Of a DNA stretch of 64,000 bases, positions 22,084-35,000 are shown one piece after another; the first letter of the stretch is position 1, and each line of letters opens with the position of its first letter. Source of the DNA: Posidonia oceanica. Lineage: Eukaryota; Streptophyta; Magnoliopsida; Alismatales; Posidoniaceae. Where the stretch lies: the NCBI GenBank assembly GCA_037176725.1, contig JAZBRS010000057.1, positions 89,549,501-89,613,500 on the forward strand. Direction: 5' to 3'. The notes beneath the pieces are model-generated. The model did no database searches and was not told the DNA's origin. It worked only from the letters and a program-made list of their open reading frames with translations. The position numbers were made by a program, and so were the translations under genes.

Positions 22084-24348
22084 ATTTTACGGTCATCCGT
22101 CGACAGGATCTCCTGGAAGAACGTGCTCGGAAGTGGCGGAACCCACTTTGACGCAAACCTAGCCCAACATCCCAAACCCGACCCAATACCTTCAAAACTC
22201 ACCCAAAACCCTAACACCACTAGCCTTCATAGCCCAAAGCCCCTCAATGGTCCGAAAGGCGAGGAAATGGACCTGGAATTCACTGTAATAGGCTCTGACC
22301 AGTAGAGCCGCGTTTTGCTATCGTGGTTTTGTCCCGCGTTTTGCATGCACGGATCCCCTAGGTCAGTAGCCGTTGCATGCCGACCAAGCTCGCTTCGCGC
22401 CTGGGCTAGCTGGCCTTTCCCCAGGCTCCGGCGCACCCTGTGCACACCTTGGACTCCAAGCTCAAGCCGGAAGCCATCTCCACCCTCTTGTGCGCTCAGT
22501 GGCCTACACAAGTCAACCCCTCGTGTGCCCTAACCACGGACCTACAGCCACCTGAGCATTGTACCCGACCACCTTTCGGCGCCGCTGTGTCGCATGGCTG
22601 CGTGCTAGCCATGCCCTGCCACTCTGCCATGACTCCTCAGCACACCACCTTCCTCCAACACGCAAAGGTCGTTTGTGGCAGATCAAAACCACGCCCTCCT
22701 CGACCGTTTGAAACCCCCCCGACACATTCCTGAGAGCGCCATTGGCCAAGCGACCCAGAGCGATTGAGCCTCCCCTTCAGCCTCCCTGTGAGTGAGAGTG
22801 AGCCCCTCTAAGATTCCCCAGCCTCGAACGGCCCCCGCCCGCCCGTTTCCAAGCTACCCACCTCTGATTGATCTCGCTGGCGTCGGAGAAGACAACAACC
22901 CCTCCACGTGCAGGTAACTCCTCCTCCCTCAAGCTGGGCTTGTTCCATTTAGCAATGTAGATGTGTTTTAGCATTTGGCTTGCTCAATTCTACTACATTC
23001 CGGTTTTTTCCCCTTCACATCCCGCTTTCGGCGACGTCTGACGCCCATATGAGGCTGTTTGGCTGTTGAATGTGTGGCACGGCCCGTCCCAGAGTGCGTT
23101 TGGCTTCCCCCTGCATGTTGTAGCCTTCCCCACACCTCCTTGGCCTCCACCATGCTCCAGTGGAGCTCCCGAGCTTGCGACCGTCGCAATGGCTGGCAAA
23201 GCTCGCGAGCCTTCGGCATGAAAGTGTGGAGACGTAGAGGGGTGGCTGACCATTTTATCATGATGCATCGCATCCCCGCACCATTCCCACTCTTCCCCCA
23301 TGCTCACAGACGCCCCAGGTAGCTCCCCGTGCACTCCCGACCTCCTCCGTGGCCAGATGGGTGCGCGAATCGTCGGTGTCAGCAAGTGAGATGGAGGGGG
23401 ACGTTCGATGGGCCGTTTTCTCTCCCATTTGCATCCCTGTCCGCGTCTCATCTCCCCCTAGCCTCCACAAGTCGCACATGAGCCCAGGAGCTCCCTGGCC
23501 CTCTCCATGGCCACCGGAACTCCAAGTCGCTGGAAATGAAACCAAGGAGGTGGGGGGGAGGATTCGGTGACCCATTTTGTCGATTCTTAGTATGTTTGTG
23601 TCCCTGGATGTTTACTCATGCTTCCTTGATCGGTTTTCAAACTTTTTGAATCAATTTGGCAGCTCAATTTGGCCATGAAAGTTCACTATTTGAACCCACC
23701 TGGTATGCGTAATGGTACTGCTGGTTGGTCTCGCGTATTGGTCCTGCATTTTACACAAAGTCCAGACAGTGAACAGAGCCTTTGTTTTATAGCCTCGTTT
23801 ATCGATTACTTGGTTTGTTTGATTCGAACCTTGTTTCCTTGACTTGTTTATCATTGCATATTGGCATCTTGACTTTAGCTATCTATTTTTGCATGGTTTT
23901 CATTAAGCATAGCATATTTTACAAAGGCATACATTAATTGGCATTATTTGCCAATATTTGCCCCCACAAGAGCGGATTGGCCATGAAAGACCGACTTCCT
24001 CGGGTGTATTGGGGGTGCCTAACACCTTTCCCATGCATAACAGGAGTCCTTGCCCTTTTTCTGGACTGCAATGACCTAGTGTTGCATCCATTCAGGTCAG
24101 ATTTGCATTTTCTTAAATTGCATAAGTTTCTCGCTTGTCTTTCGCATTCGGTTTTCCTAGTCTTCCAGCTTTTTTTATAGATTAAGTGGCGACTCCGTGT
24201 TTTGCTTTGTTTTTTCCTTCGCATTCGCCTGTTTCCCGATGATTTTCCTCGAGTCAAGTCCTCCTCGGATACACTGCCTGCCGTGGCCGATTGCTTATCG
24301 GACCCCTCTCTCTCGAGGGTGGGGGGCCCTACTGCGTCGACGATCACA
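22072..24348 (+). mobile_element. 3' LTR of element B (2.28 kb)
   Basis: Starts TATAGACACCCCATTTT after the polypurine tract; the end GACGATCACA at 24348 is chosen by comparison with the ends of C and F (GGTCACA), so it may be off by some bases. It holds the core conserved in all LTRs (24008-24052: GGGGGTGCCTAACACC and on) and a primer-binding-site-like TGGCGACTCC at 24187-24196. It is less than half the length of the L1-L5 LTRs because it lacks the T-rich repeats and the minisatellite. Confidence 0.7.
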
Positions 24349-24594
24349 GTTTTCATCGTAGTCTGATTTGCATTCTCTTCATGATTTCTACATGCATCAT
24401 GACATCTAGGCATACATTAAAGGCATGCATCATATTTGCATGGCATGGCATTTATCGCCCTTGGGCATACATCATTGGGCATTTGCATTCGCATTCTTGG
24501 TTTTTGTTTTTCCGAGACGAGTATCCTTCCTTAGATTCACCATTCTGCTGTGACCCTATCGGTTGGTGTGCGTTGGTTCTTCGGTCGTGCATAC
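24349..24594 (+). mobile_element. LTR tail of element C, left of the nested solo LTR
   Basis: Sequence 24480-24594 is repeated at about 30307-30427, right after the nested LTR, and there leads into a primer binding site. It is therefore the 3' end of an LTR belonging to element C. The junction with element B at 24348/24349 is inferred. Confidence 0.55.
24590..24594. repeat. Target site duplication CATAC (left)
   Basis: CATAC precedes the LTR start TGTTGACACC and is repeated at 30223-30227 directly after the LTR. Confidence 0.85.
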
Positions 24595-27500
24595 TGTTGA
24601 CACCCTATTTTGACAGGCTGAATCAATGGAATCCTTCTGGTGACTTCTGAACCAAAACCTAGATCCAAAACCACACTCTTCTTTTCAAACCAAAACTCCA
24701 AATCAAGCCCAAAACTAAACCTAGAATCACACCCATTTCCTAAACCCAAAAACCATAGGAAAACCCATCCTCCCTAACCTAGAAAACCCTCCAAAAAACC
24801 CTTAGAATTTCAAACCAAAACTACTCCCAAAAACCCTAGAAAACCTAGGTAAAACTACCCATTTTCTAGACCCAAAAACCCCTCCAAAAACATTCCAAAA
24901 TCCCACTTCAAATCCTAGGTCAAACACTAGAAATCCTAGTTCACACACTCACCAAATCCCACCTCATTTCCAAGCCTCTATCCCCTTCATCTCTCCAAAT
25001 TATCCTTTTCTCTCTCTGAAATTATTCTTTTCTCTCTCCTCTCTACCCTCCTTCTTTTCCTTCCCTTCTTTCTCCTTTTCTTGCTTGGCAATGGGCCCCC
25101 TTGTGCAAATCTCCTTTCTGTATTTTATCTGTATTTTTACTTTATTTTTATCTTATCTCTTGATTTTCTAATATTTCATTTCTTTCCTCCCCTCTCTTTC
25201 TTCTTTCTTTCTCCATTTCTTTCTTTTCTTCTTTCTCTCCTTTTCCTTTTCCTTTCTTCCACTAAACCTTTAAAACTCTAATTAAAAAAGGAAAACAAAA
25301 GAGAAACAAACCAAAACCTTAAAAAGAAATAATTAAAAAACTTAACAAACATTTAAAACAAACTTAAAAAAAACAATTTAAAGAAAAACTTGAAGAAAAA
25401 TCATAAAAACTTAAAACAAAAGCTAAAACCCCTCTCAACCCTAATTAACTAATTAAAAAGCAATCTTTTAAAAACCTAATTAAAGATCCTAACCTAAAAA
25501 CAACTACTTTAAAATATTTTCAAATCTTTTTTTATTTCATTTTAATTTTCTTCTTCCTTTTCTTCCTTTCCTTTTTTCTTTCTTTCTTTCTCTTTCCTTT
25601 TCTTTCTTAATTTTCTTTTCCTTCCTTGGTCCAGTCCGGCCCACTGACCCCTCCCCTCCTCTCTCCTTTCTTTTCTTTTCCTCTGCACGAACCGAGCCCA
25701 GCCCACTCCAGCCTCCTGCCTTCCTCCTCCTTCCCTCCTTTCCTTCTTCTTCCTTCTTCTTCTGCTTCTCTCCCGCGACCTGAACAGCACTCCCTCCTCC
25801 TTTTAAATTTCAATTCTCCCCTCCATCCAATCTAGCAACAGCACCTCCCTTCCATTAGCTCTCTCAGCCCTTTCTTCGGCAGCATTAACTCCTGTTGTCT
25901 CGCCGATCGCAGCCATCAGTTGTAGTTCCTCGCGCCGGTGGAATTTCAAATCCACAGCTCGCACCGTTCAATCCATTCCAGCTCTGATAAAGCCAGCCCT
26001 TCAGCACTCCTTCCACACCTTTTGCCATCTGAGAGAGAGCCTGAGAGAGTGTGAGAATCCCAGAATTCCCTTCCTCCTCCTCTGCAAAATTCAGCATTTT
26101 CCTCCTCCTCCTTCCCTCTGAAAACCAGACCTTCAAGCCCCAGCAAAACCATCCAAAATCCTTCCCCAAAGTCCACCCAGAATCCCAACATTCGCCTCCA
26201 CCCTTCCACGACCCGAATCAGCCCAGAACCAAGCCAAAACACCCATTCATCCCAGCACAGAACCCACATCCATCTTCTCCAGAATTCCCAACTGGACAGA
26301 CCTCCAAACCTTCCCAAAATCCTCCACCCAACTCACTGAAAGCCCACCTTCTCAGACCACCCAGCCTTCAGCCCAGCAACCCACCACCGTTCCGACAACC
26401 CACCACAAACACCTACCCAGTTTTCTGTCCAAAAATCAACACACTAGCAAACTCCCTTTCCAGACCTCCACAGCCCAATTCAACCCTCCAGCAACCTTCA
26501 CCAGACACCCAGCTGTCCACCGAAACCCTCCGCTCAGCTCGAGGAGTAACACTTCAGTCCCCCCACCTCCAGCTGTCTCTGTGCACCCAAAAAATCCCAT
26601 TTCTTCCGTCAGCCTGCAAAATTTGCACCCGAGCATCCAGGGAGCACCGGAGCAGCGCCTAGAGTCAATCCAGATCCTCGCGAGCCGCCGAGGACGCCTC
26701 TAGCAGTCAGACCACCACCGCCGACCTCTGCTAAAGCTACTGACGTCAGGGGAGTGTTTCAGCCATTGAAACAGGTATCCCACCGCCCCCGTAGCTTAGT
26801 CTTCCTCTCTTCTTGCTCCTTAGCCCATTAGACTAGGGTTTGGCCTCCTGTCGCGGATAGTCAACTCCGCCGCTGACCTGTCTTCTTTGGCGAGCATCTG
26901 TGCTCGAATCATCGCTCCGGCCCCCAAAACCCTGGCCGTCGATCCCCCGAGCACCATGGAGCTTCCAGAAACGCAGCCCTGCCCTCCGTTTCCACCATTG
27001 ACGCTTCCAACTGCCGGTCTGCTTCCAGAGCCTCTACAAAGCTCCGCCGCCTTCTCCGGTCTGCTCCAGCGTTCGTTATGGAGCGCCGACACGTCTCCGC
27101 CCTCCGTGCACCTCCGGCGAAGCTCCCCAGCCCATCAACACCGTCCGAGCGAGCTTCCTTCTCCGGCCACCGGCCTCTGCAACCTGTGCTACAGTGTTCC
27201 TATTATTTTATTTTCTTTCGTTTTGTTTGCTTTTATTTTTACTTAACTTAGGAATTTTTTCATGAAATTGCATTTTTACCTTGTAGATATTGCTATTTAC
27301 TTTCCAGTCCTACCATCGTTTAAGATTCATTTAATTCTGAAATAAAACCATATGAAATTGCATGAAAAATACATAGTTTTGCTTATTTGCATGATAGTCC
27401 TGCTGTTGTATAAAACTCTTTAGTTTTCTTTTAATTTCAGCCCTGCAAGTTTTTTTTATTACTTGTTAGTCCTCTGCAGTTACAGTTTTTTAGTTTTTCT

Positions 27501-27888
27501 TTAATGCCAGCCTAGTTACTTATTTTATTTGCATATTGATCTTGCTCTAGTTCAAAATAACTTTCTGTCTTTTAATTTCCAGCCCAGTCATTTATTTTAT
27601 TTGCATATTGATCCTGCTCTAGTTCAAATAATTTTTCTGTTCTTTATTTTCTGGTCCAGCAACTATTTTATTTTGCATCTAAGTCCTATGGTTGTTAAAT
27701 GTCATTTAAATGCCTCTTTTTATCTTATTACATTGCTTTTTAGTCCTCCTGTTTATTTTATTTGCAATTCAATCCTCTGATCTGTTGTTAAACTCATTTA
27801 ATTTCTTATTTTACCTTATTGCATTGCACTTTTATCCTGCTTTATTTTATTTCTGCATGCATGCACAGCATCATTTAATTGCATTTTT

Positions 27889-28260
27889 ACCTTATAAAAT
27901 TGCATTTTAGCCCCTACATGATTTAAAATTGCATTTTAATCCTCTGCATGTTTACAAAAATCATTTAACAGCATGTTTTACCTTATAAAATTGCATTTTA
28001 GCCCCTGCATGATTTAAAATTGCATTTTAGTCCTCTACATGTTTACGAAAATCATTTAACAGCATATTTTATCTTATAAAATTGCATTTTAGCCCCTACA
28101 TGATTTAAAATTGCATTTTAGTCCTCTACATGTTTACAAAAATCATTTAACAGCATGTTTTACCTTATAAAATTATATTTTAGCCCTTGCATGATTTAAA
28201 ATTGCATTTTTGGTCCTCTGCATGTTTACAAAAATCATTTAATTGCATCTTTACCTTATT
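27889..28260 (+). repeat. 91-bp tandem repeats in LTR L3
   Basis: About four units of roughly 91 bp, each with TTACCTTATAAAATTGCATT, then AGCCCCTGCATGATTTAAA and CATTTAACAGCAT. Related, fewer or rearranged units occur in L4 (34150-34520) and L5 (47500-47960). Confidence 0.85.
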
Positions 28261-29209
28261 AAATTGCATTTCAGACCCTACATTTTATTTTATTTGTATC
28301 CAGACCCTTAACTTTTCAAAAACTTTGCATATAGGCCCTCAATTTTTCAAAATCTTTGCATATAGGCCCCTAACTTTTCAAAATTATTGCATTTAGGTCC
28401 TTAACTTTTCTAAAACATCACACTTAGGTCCTTTTTCTCATTTTTGCATGCATTGCACCTGTGCATCTCTGCACTTAGCATTTTTGCACACTTTTAAGCA
28501 CATTTAGCTCCCATATATGTGGGAGGACCTGTTTTGCACACCCCTAGGATCCCTTTCACACTTAGATCCCTTCTCTTCCCCTGGCCCTTGCGCCTTCTGC
28601 CTTGAAGCCTGAATATCTTCTGATCGGACCGTCAGATCTTCGCAACCAAGTTACCTGGACCACCCTGGTGGAGTGGACTCCCATGCTGACCAAGTTCTCC
28701 TTTGATCAGGCCTCAGATCTCCAAGGTAAGTCCTTCTGAACTCCTGCACAGCACCATTGCATATCATTTGCATTGCATGCATTGTTTTTTGTGCCGCGTT
28801 CTTCCATGCATGTAGATTAGGACTTCCTCTTCTTGCCTATCAACTCTATCTCCTCTTTTCGCGTACTCTTGGTGTTTTTTGGGTTGAGTTTCCCCTGGAT
28901 TCACTACTAATTGTGACCCTCTTCCTCCTTTTCCACGATCCGATTGCACCGTGAGCTTTTGGCAGTGTGCGAGACACATTGTGGGACACTTTGGTAGGAA
29001 ACAATCACAGGATAGTGGTGATCCCTCCACTTGCTCTCTTTCCCCCTTGTAGGTCTTTACACCTACATTGTGTGGTCCTTAAGCAGTGTTTGTTCTCACA
29101 CTTACACTGCTTGCCTCTCCTTACTTCTCTTGCTTTCCCCTTTGCATGTTTTGGCATCTGCATTGCATGGCTTTATCAATGTTTTGTTTCGCTTGCTTTG
29201 ACATCGTTT

Positions 29210-29515
29210 TGCGTGCCTACTTTGTCTTTTGCACCGTTTTGCATGCCTGCTTTGTCTTTTGCACCGTTTTGCTTGTCGACTTTGTTTCTTGCACCGTTTT
29301 GCATGCCTGCTTTGTTTCTTGCACTGTTTTGCGTGCTTGCCTTGTTTTTGCACTGTTTTGCGTGTTTGCTTTGTCTTTTGCATCGTTTTACGTGTCGACT
29401 TTGTTTCTTACACCATTTTGCGTGTCTGCTTTATTTTTTGCACCGTTTTGCGTGTCTGCTTTGTTTTTTGCACCGTTTTGCGTGCCGACTTTCGTTTCTC
29501 GCACTCTTTTACGTG
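29210..29515 (+). repeat. 30-bp minisatellite in LTR L3, about 10 units
   Basis: GCACCGTTTTGCATGCC-type units every 28-30 bp, the same array as in the other long LTRs. Confidence 0.85.
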
Positions 29516-30222
29516 TTTGCCGTTGTTTTCCCTTGCATGTCGCCCGCATTGCCTGGTTTTACCGATGTTTTGTTTTATCGCCTGCATTTGCATTTAAGGC
29601 AGTGATACTTACTGCTTGGAGTTCTCACGAACCAGGGCTCGCCCAGTTCGGAACATAGACTGCGTTGCTGAGTGCTTAGAAAGCATGTTTAATTCCTTGC
29701 ATCGCATCCCATCACTTAGAGCACACCTATGAGCATCTAATTAGGCATTCATGGCACTTAGGCATTCAAAGTCTGCATTTCCCTACGTATGCGAGCGTAA
29801 GCCTAGAAAGACCAATTCTCGGGCATGTCGGGGGTGCCTAACACCTTCCTCGCACGTAACAAGAGTCCTTGCCCAGTCTTTTGGCCCGTAATGACCATAT
29901 TGCCCTTATCCTAGGCATGAGTCATATCATTTGCATCTCTTTGCATCTCATTTCTTTTGCATTGCATCGCATTGCATCCTTTGCTTGGTTTTGCATGTTT
30001 ATTCACGCATTTCCCCGATTTTCTTTGTCTCCCGACTTAATAGACACGGTGGCGACTCTGATTTGTCTTATCTTCTTCTTTTCTTTCCTTTTTTCCCTTT
30101 TTAAGTTTTTCCGAGTCAAGTCTTCCTTCTTGGACACAGCCGCTAATAGTGAACCTGATTCCGATTGGTGCACGCGAGCTTTGGCAGTGTGCATGGACGA
30201 TCTGAACACCGGGATTACTACA

Positions 30223-30422
30223 CATACCATATAGACCGTCCGTCGCCGGCATGGTCACAGGAAGTGGCGACTTTGCTAGGGAATGCACTCGGTTGGAGTT
30301 TGTTTTGTTTTTGCTTGGCATTTGCATTCTCGGTTTTGGTTTTTCAAAGTTGAGTATCCTTCCTCGGATTCACCATTCTGTCATGACCCAATCGGTTGGT
30401 GCACGTTGGCTTCTCCGGTCGT
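30223..30422 (+). repeat. First copy of a 200-bp duplication holding LTR tail and primer binding site
   Basis: Begins with the CATAC target duplication, then the LTR end ...GGTCACA (30259), a primer binding site (30265-30282) and a second LTR tail. The segment CATACCATAT...GGTCACAGGAAGTGGCG occurs again from 30423. Confidence 0.75.
30265..30282 (+). promoter_or_regulatory. Primer binding site, degenerate copy, element C
   Basis: TGGCGACTTTGCTAGGGA, five bases after LTR end TCACA, resembles the tRNA-Arg type site of Ogre/Tat elements but has mismatches. Confidence 0.6.
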
Positions 30423-30468
30423 GCATACCATATGACAAACCGTCTGTCGCCGGCATGGTCACAGGAAG

Positions 30469-30486
30469 TGGCGTCTCTGCTGGGGA
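30469..30486 (+). promoter_or_regulatory. Primer binding site of element C
   Basis: TGGCGTCTCTGCTGGGGA follows the second LTR end TCACA (30463). It is followed by AACTAGACTCTGGCTTTTG, matching the bases after the primer binding site of element D. Confidence 0.7.
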
Positions 30487-31611
30487 AACTAGACTCTGGC
30501 TTTTGATTTCTGCTTTTCCACTTGTGTGGCTTTTCTTATGTGCTTTGGTTATGCATGTCTTATGTCCTGCTTGTTGCAATAATACATGCCTTTTGCTTGG
30601 TGGATGTTTTGTTTTACACATACAAGCTATGCCACCACACATGCACATGCCATGCTTATACATGCCTTTTGATGTGTTGATTGCCTTCTATTTTCACAAA
30701 TCATGTGACACAACACTAGCACATGTCATGCTACATGCTTTTTGACATGATGGATGTTTTCTTTTTCACCATCATGCCCACACAACACTTGTACATGCCA
30801 TGCACATGTCTTTTGCTTGATGAACGATTGCTTGCGTGCCATGACTTGATGTCTCTTTCCCCTTCTTGCATCTGCCATGCTTAGGAAAATTAGAAACATT
30901 GCTTGCCTCCCATTTGGCTTAATTTAAAAGCTACAAATAAAGCCAAACAATAACATCTAAGCACAACTAGAGCCAAATCTTGCAATTTTTCCCATCGGCT
31001 AAATAAAATGCAAGTAAAAAACATTAAAGCATCTTTGCATGATTGAGCATATTAGAAAGCATGCATCTTCTCATCCCTGAGTCCACCCATTTAGTCTGAG
31101 AAGGATGGATCTGGTCTCTCGTTCTATGGCTTTGGTGTGGGACGAGTTGGTCAATCTATCCCCCCTTGTCTGGGGTCGTGTCGGTGTTTGTAGAGGGTAC
31201 AACTCACTGCTACTGCATGAGTTGAGGCCACCAATGCACCACCGTTCGCTGCCTGCGCTTTGGCTAGGATTAAGGACGGCACCAATTTCTATCCTGAGTC
31301 GATAAAACCTATACCCATGAGTGAGTCTGAATAGTTGGCCTACTCAAGACATACATGGTGAGAGAGCGCATACTAGGACATTCATCTGCATGTGTGCCAT
31401 ACATACCACTGTAACAACCTACATTGCATCCATGTTCTGACGCCTTTTGTTGTTTTCGCCTGTTTACAGGTAGGTGCGAGGTCCTCAGCCAGGAGCTCGA
31501 GCGTCCCGCCTTCTTGTCTCTGAGCTATCTGTTGCCTCTGGCAATAGCTCCTCTTAGGTCTCGTGCTTCTGCTTTCAGCCGTAGACCTATTTGCATCTGC
31601 TCGCGGTCAGC
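30487..31611 (+). other. 5' leader of element C
   Basis: Non-coding leader. Degenerate repeats around ACATGCCATGC..TGCCTTTTG..TGATGAATG (30560-30850), then a block at 30930-31330 conserved with D (36650-37040) and F (63720-64000, minus). A splice-acceptor-like TGTTTACAG ends at 31469, 143 bases before the gag ATG. Confidence 0.65.
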
Positions 31612-32030
31612 CATGGCTCAACAGACCAGCGAGCCTCTTTCTTCTGCTGCATCGGAAGAGTCCCTGTTTCAGACCCTCCTTCTCTCACTTTGACATTTGT
31701 TGTCTCTTCGCCCACTCTTGTGTAGGAGACTTCTATGCCTCTTCTTCTCGGACAACGACAGACCCAAGCCAGTCTGGGGCTCGCCACCAAATCACAGCTG
31801 TGACCACCACTCAGGCTCCAAGAGCGTTGCCTGTCGTCCCTTCCCAGGGCCTTCCCGTCTCGGGAATCTAGTCGTCTGCGGCTGTCTCTATCTTAGGGTC
31901 TCTCCCTTTTGGCCCTTCTTCTTTTGTGCCATCTTTGGCGGCCGTCCCTTTGCTTCCTGGCTCATCGGTCGACGAGTCCCTGGCCTTGCAAGCGCAACAC
32001 CTAGTGGCTCTCGCGTAGAGGCTGCGTGGC
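31612..32030 (+). pseudogene. Start of gag, element C, truncated
   Basis: The frame opens with MAQQTSEP, almost the same as the first residues of gag in element F (MAQHTSEP). It runs 27 codons to a TGA at 31691, and similarity to F continues in other frames (serine/proline-rich, then a short A/L-rich stretch ending near RLRGMA), so there are frameshifts. At about 32030 similarity stops inside gag and the sequence continues as the interior of a long LTR (L4). This is only the N-terminal part; no knuckle is present. Confidence 0.75.
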
Positions 32031-35000
32031 ATGGCCTCCTTCCCTCCTTTCCTTCTTCTTCCTTCTTCTTCAGCATCTTCTTCTTCTCCCACGATCAGCA
32101 CAGCGCTCCCTCTTGGATTTAAAATCCCAAACTCCCTCACCATCACCTCGACCTACAGCTCCTTCCCTCTCTCAGCTCTCTCAGCCCTTTTTCAGGTGGC
32201 ATTAACTGCCTGTCTCCCTCGTCGGACTCCTCTCCAATCAAGCTCCAGTTGCCTTCACGCCGGTGGATTCAAATTCCACAGCGCGCTCATCAGCTCCTTT
32301 GCCCTCCCGATAAAACCAGCATCTCCAGCCCTTCTTCAACACCTTTGGCCCTTCTGAGAGAGCACCTGAGCGAGCGTGAGAGCCTCCAATTCCCCTCCTC
32401 ATCCTCTGTAAGAAAACCAACAATCTTCCTCCTCCTCCTTCCTTCTGAACCAGACCCGTTCCAGACATCAAACCCATCCATTTCTTTACCCAAACCTCAC
32501 CCAGAATCCCAGCATCACCTTCACCTCTTCCACGACCCGAACCAATCCCTGAATCACCCCAAACACTTCCACTTTCCCTTACAGAAACCCAACTCCCTCC
32601 ATTCTAGAATTGCCAACTCCACTGACCTCCATTCCATCCCAAAATCTACCCAGCAACCCACTGAAACACTACCTTCTCAGCCCACCCAAGCATCAACCCA
32701 GTAGCTCACCACACCTCCGACCTACCACCACAAACAGTTGTGCCATTTTCTGTCCAAAAATCACCTACCTTGCAAACTTCCAATCCAGACCTCCACGACT
32801 CGATCCAAGACTCCAAACACCCTCACCGAACATCCAGAAGCTCGCCAGAACCCTCCGTTCGGCCTGAGGAGCGACAGAAACCACCCCCTACCTCAAGCGA
32901 TCTCTACTGAACCCAAAACTGCCGCTTTCTTCCGCCGGCATCAGAACTTGCGTCCGACCATCCAGCGAGCACTGGAGGAACGCGTGGAGTGGATCCCAAC
33001 CTTTGTGAGCCACCGGGGACCCCTCCAGCTGCCAAACCATCCTCGCCGACCTCTGCTGAAGCAGCTGACGTTGGGGGAGCGCTCCGGCTGTCGAAATAGG
33101 TACTGCTTCACACCATTAGCTTAGATTCCTCCTCCCTCTGCACCTCAGCCCCCTAGATTAGGATTCCGCCACCTGTCGTCCGAAGTCAATGCCGCCGCTG
33201 ACCCTTCTTCTCCGGCGACCTCCTGCACCCGAATCGCCGCTCCAGCCTCGAAAATGCTCGCCGTCGATCACCCAAGCACCGTGGAGCCTCTAGAAGCACA
33301 GCCCTGCCCTCCGTTTCCACCGTCGACGCTTGCAACCTCCGGTCTACTTCCAGAAACTCTGTGAAGCTTCGCCGCCCTCTCCTGCCAGCTCCAAGCCTCG
33401 TCACGGCCCGCCAACGCGTCTCCGACCTCCGTGCATCTCCGGTAAAGCCCCCCAGCCCCTCAACGCCGCACCAGCACCCCTTTCTTCCCCGTCTCTGGCT
33501 CTGTTAGCGTTTTGCTACAGTGTCTTGCTTATTTAAATGCCGATCGCTTCCTTTGCTGTTATTTTTGCTTAGCTTATAAACTTTGCCCTAAAATTGCATT
33601 TTTGCCTTGCTTTTCTGCTTATTTACTTTCCAGTCCTGCCATTGTTTAAGAATCATTTAACTCTGAATAAAAACATTATGAAATTGCAAGAAAAACCCAT
33701 AGTTTTGCTTATTTGCATGTTAATCCTCCTACTATGTAAACTCTACTGTTTTCTTTTAATTTAAGCCCTGTAAGTTTTTTTATTTACTTATTGGTCCTCT
33801 GCAATTACAGTTTTCTTAGCTTTATTTATTTCCAGTCCAATTATTTATTTTATTTACTTGTTAGTCCTGCTCTAGTTCAAATAAGTTTTCTGTTCTTTAT
33901 TTTTCAGTCCAGTAGCTATTTATTTTTGCATTTTAGTCCTATGGTTGTTAAATGTCATTTAAATATCTGCTTTTATCTTATTGCATTGCTTTTTAGTCCC
34001 TCTGTTTATTTTATTTGCCATTCAGTCCTTTGTCCAGTTGATTAATTCATTTAATTTCTTATTTTTCCTTACTGCATTGTACTTTTATCCCATCTTTCTT
34101 TATTTTTGCACTTTGGTCCTCCGCATGCATGCACAGCATCATTTATTTGCATTTTTTCCTTATAATATTGCATTTTAGCCCCTGCATGATTCAAAATTGC
34201 ATTCCAGTCCTCAGCATGTTTACAAAATTCATTTAACAGCATATTTTACCTTATAAAATTGCATTTTAGCCCTTGCATGTTTTAAAATTGCATATTAGTC
34301 CACTGTTTGCATTCACAGATCATTTAACAGCATATTTTACCTTATAAAATTGCATTTTAGCCCCTGCATGATTTAAAATTGCATTGTAGTCCTCTACATG
34401 TTTACAAAAATCATTTAAGAGCATATTTTACCTTATAAGATTGCATTTTAGCCCCTGCATGTTTTCAAATTACATTTCAGTCCTTTGCATGTTTACAAAA
34501 ATCATTCAATTGCATCTTTACCATATTAAATTGCATTTCAGACCCTGTATTTTATTTTATTTGCTTCCAGACCCTCAAGTTTTCAAAAACATTGAATATA
34601 GGCTCTTAACTTTTCAAAAACTTTGCATTTAGGCCCTTAACTTTTCAAAAATATTGCATTTAGGCCCTTAACTTTTCAAAAATATTGCATTTAGGCCCCT
34701 AACTTTTCTAAAACATCACACTTAGGTCCTTTTTGCATTTTTTGCATGCATTGCACTCATGCATCTTTGCACTTAGCTCTTTTGCACACTTTTAAGCACT
34801 CCTAGCTCCCATGTACGTGGGAGGACCTGTTTTGCACACCCCTAGGACTCCTTTTACACTTAGATCCCTTCTTCTCCCCTGGCCCTTGTGCCTTCTGCCT
34901 TGAAGCCTGGATTTCTCGCAATCAGACCGCCGGATCTTCACAACCAAGCTACCTGGACAACCTCAGTGGGGCGCGCTTCAATGCTGACCAAGTCGACTTC

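Larger units (their letters stand above)
16463..24348 (+). mobile_element. Element B: 3' part of a pol-bearing Tat-type element
   Basis: It contains the last part of pol (integrase), about 4.3 kb of non-coding downstream sequence with a hairpin array, a polypurine tract and a 2.28 kb LTR. Its 5' part was separated by the insertion of element A, whose LTR ends at 16462, and lies left of the window. It shares the pre-LTR block with A, D and F and its LTR type with F. The downstream region has no DUF7745-like ORF, unlike A. Confidence 0.75.
24595..30222 (+). mobile_element. Solo LTR L3 (5.63 kb), long-LTR family
   Basis: Starts TGTTGACACCCT, ends GGGATTACTACA, flanked by CATAC on both sides, inside an LTR tail of element C. 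Same block order as L1. Landmarks: 91-bp repeats at 27889-28260, splice-donor-like AG/GTAAGT at 28724-28731, minisatellite 29210-29515, conserved core 29830-29871, primer-binding-site-like TGGCGACTCT at 30050-30059. The A-rich block is shorter than in L1 and L2. Confidence 0.9.

Noticed and set aside
23690..23860. Possible tRNA or small RNA gene in the LTR of B
   Set aside because: No cloverleaf or A/B box pattern could be made by eye.
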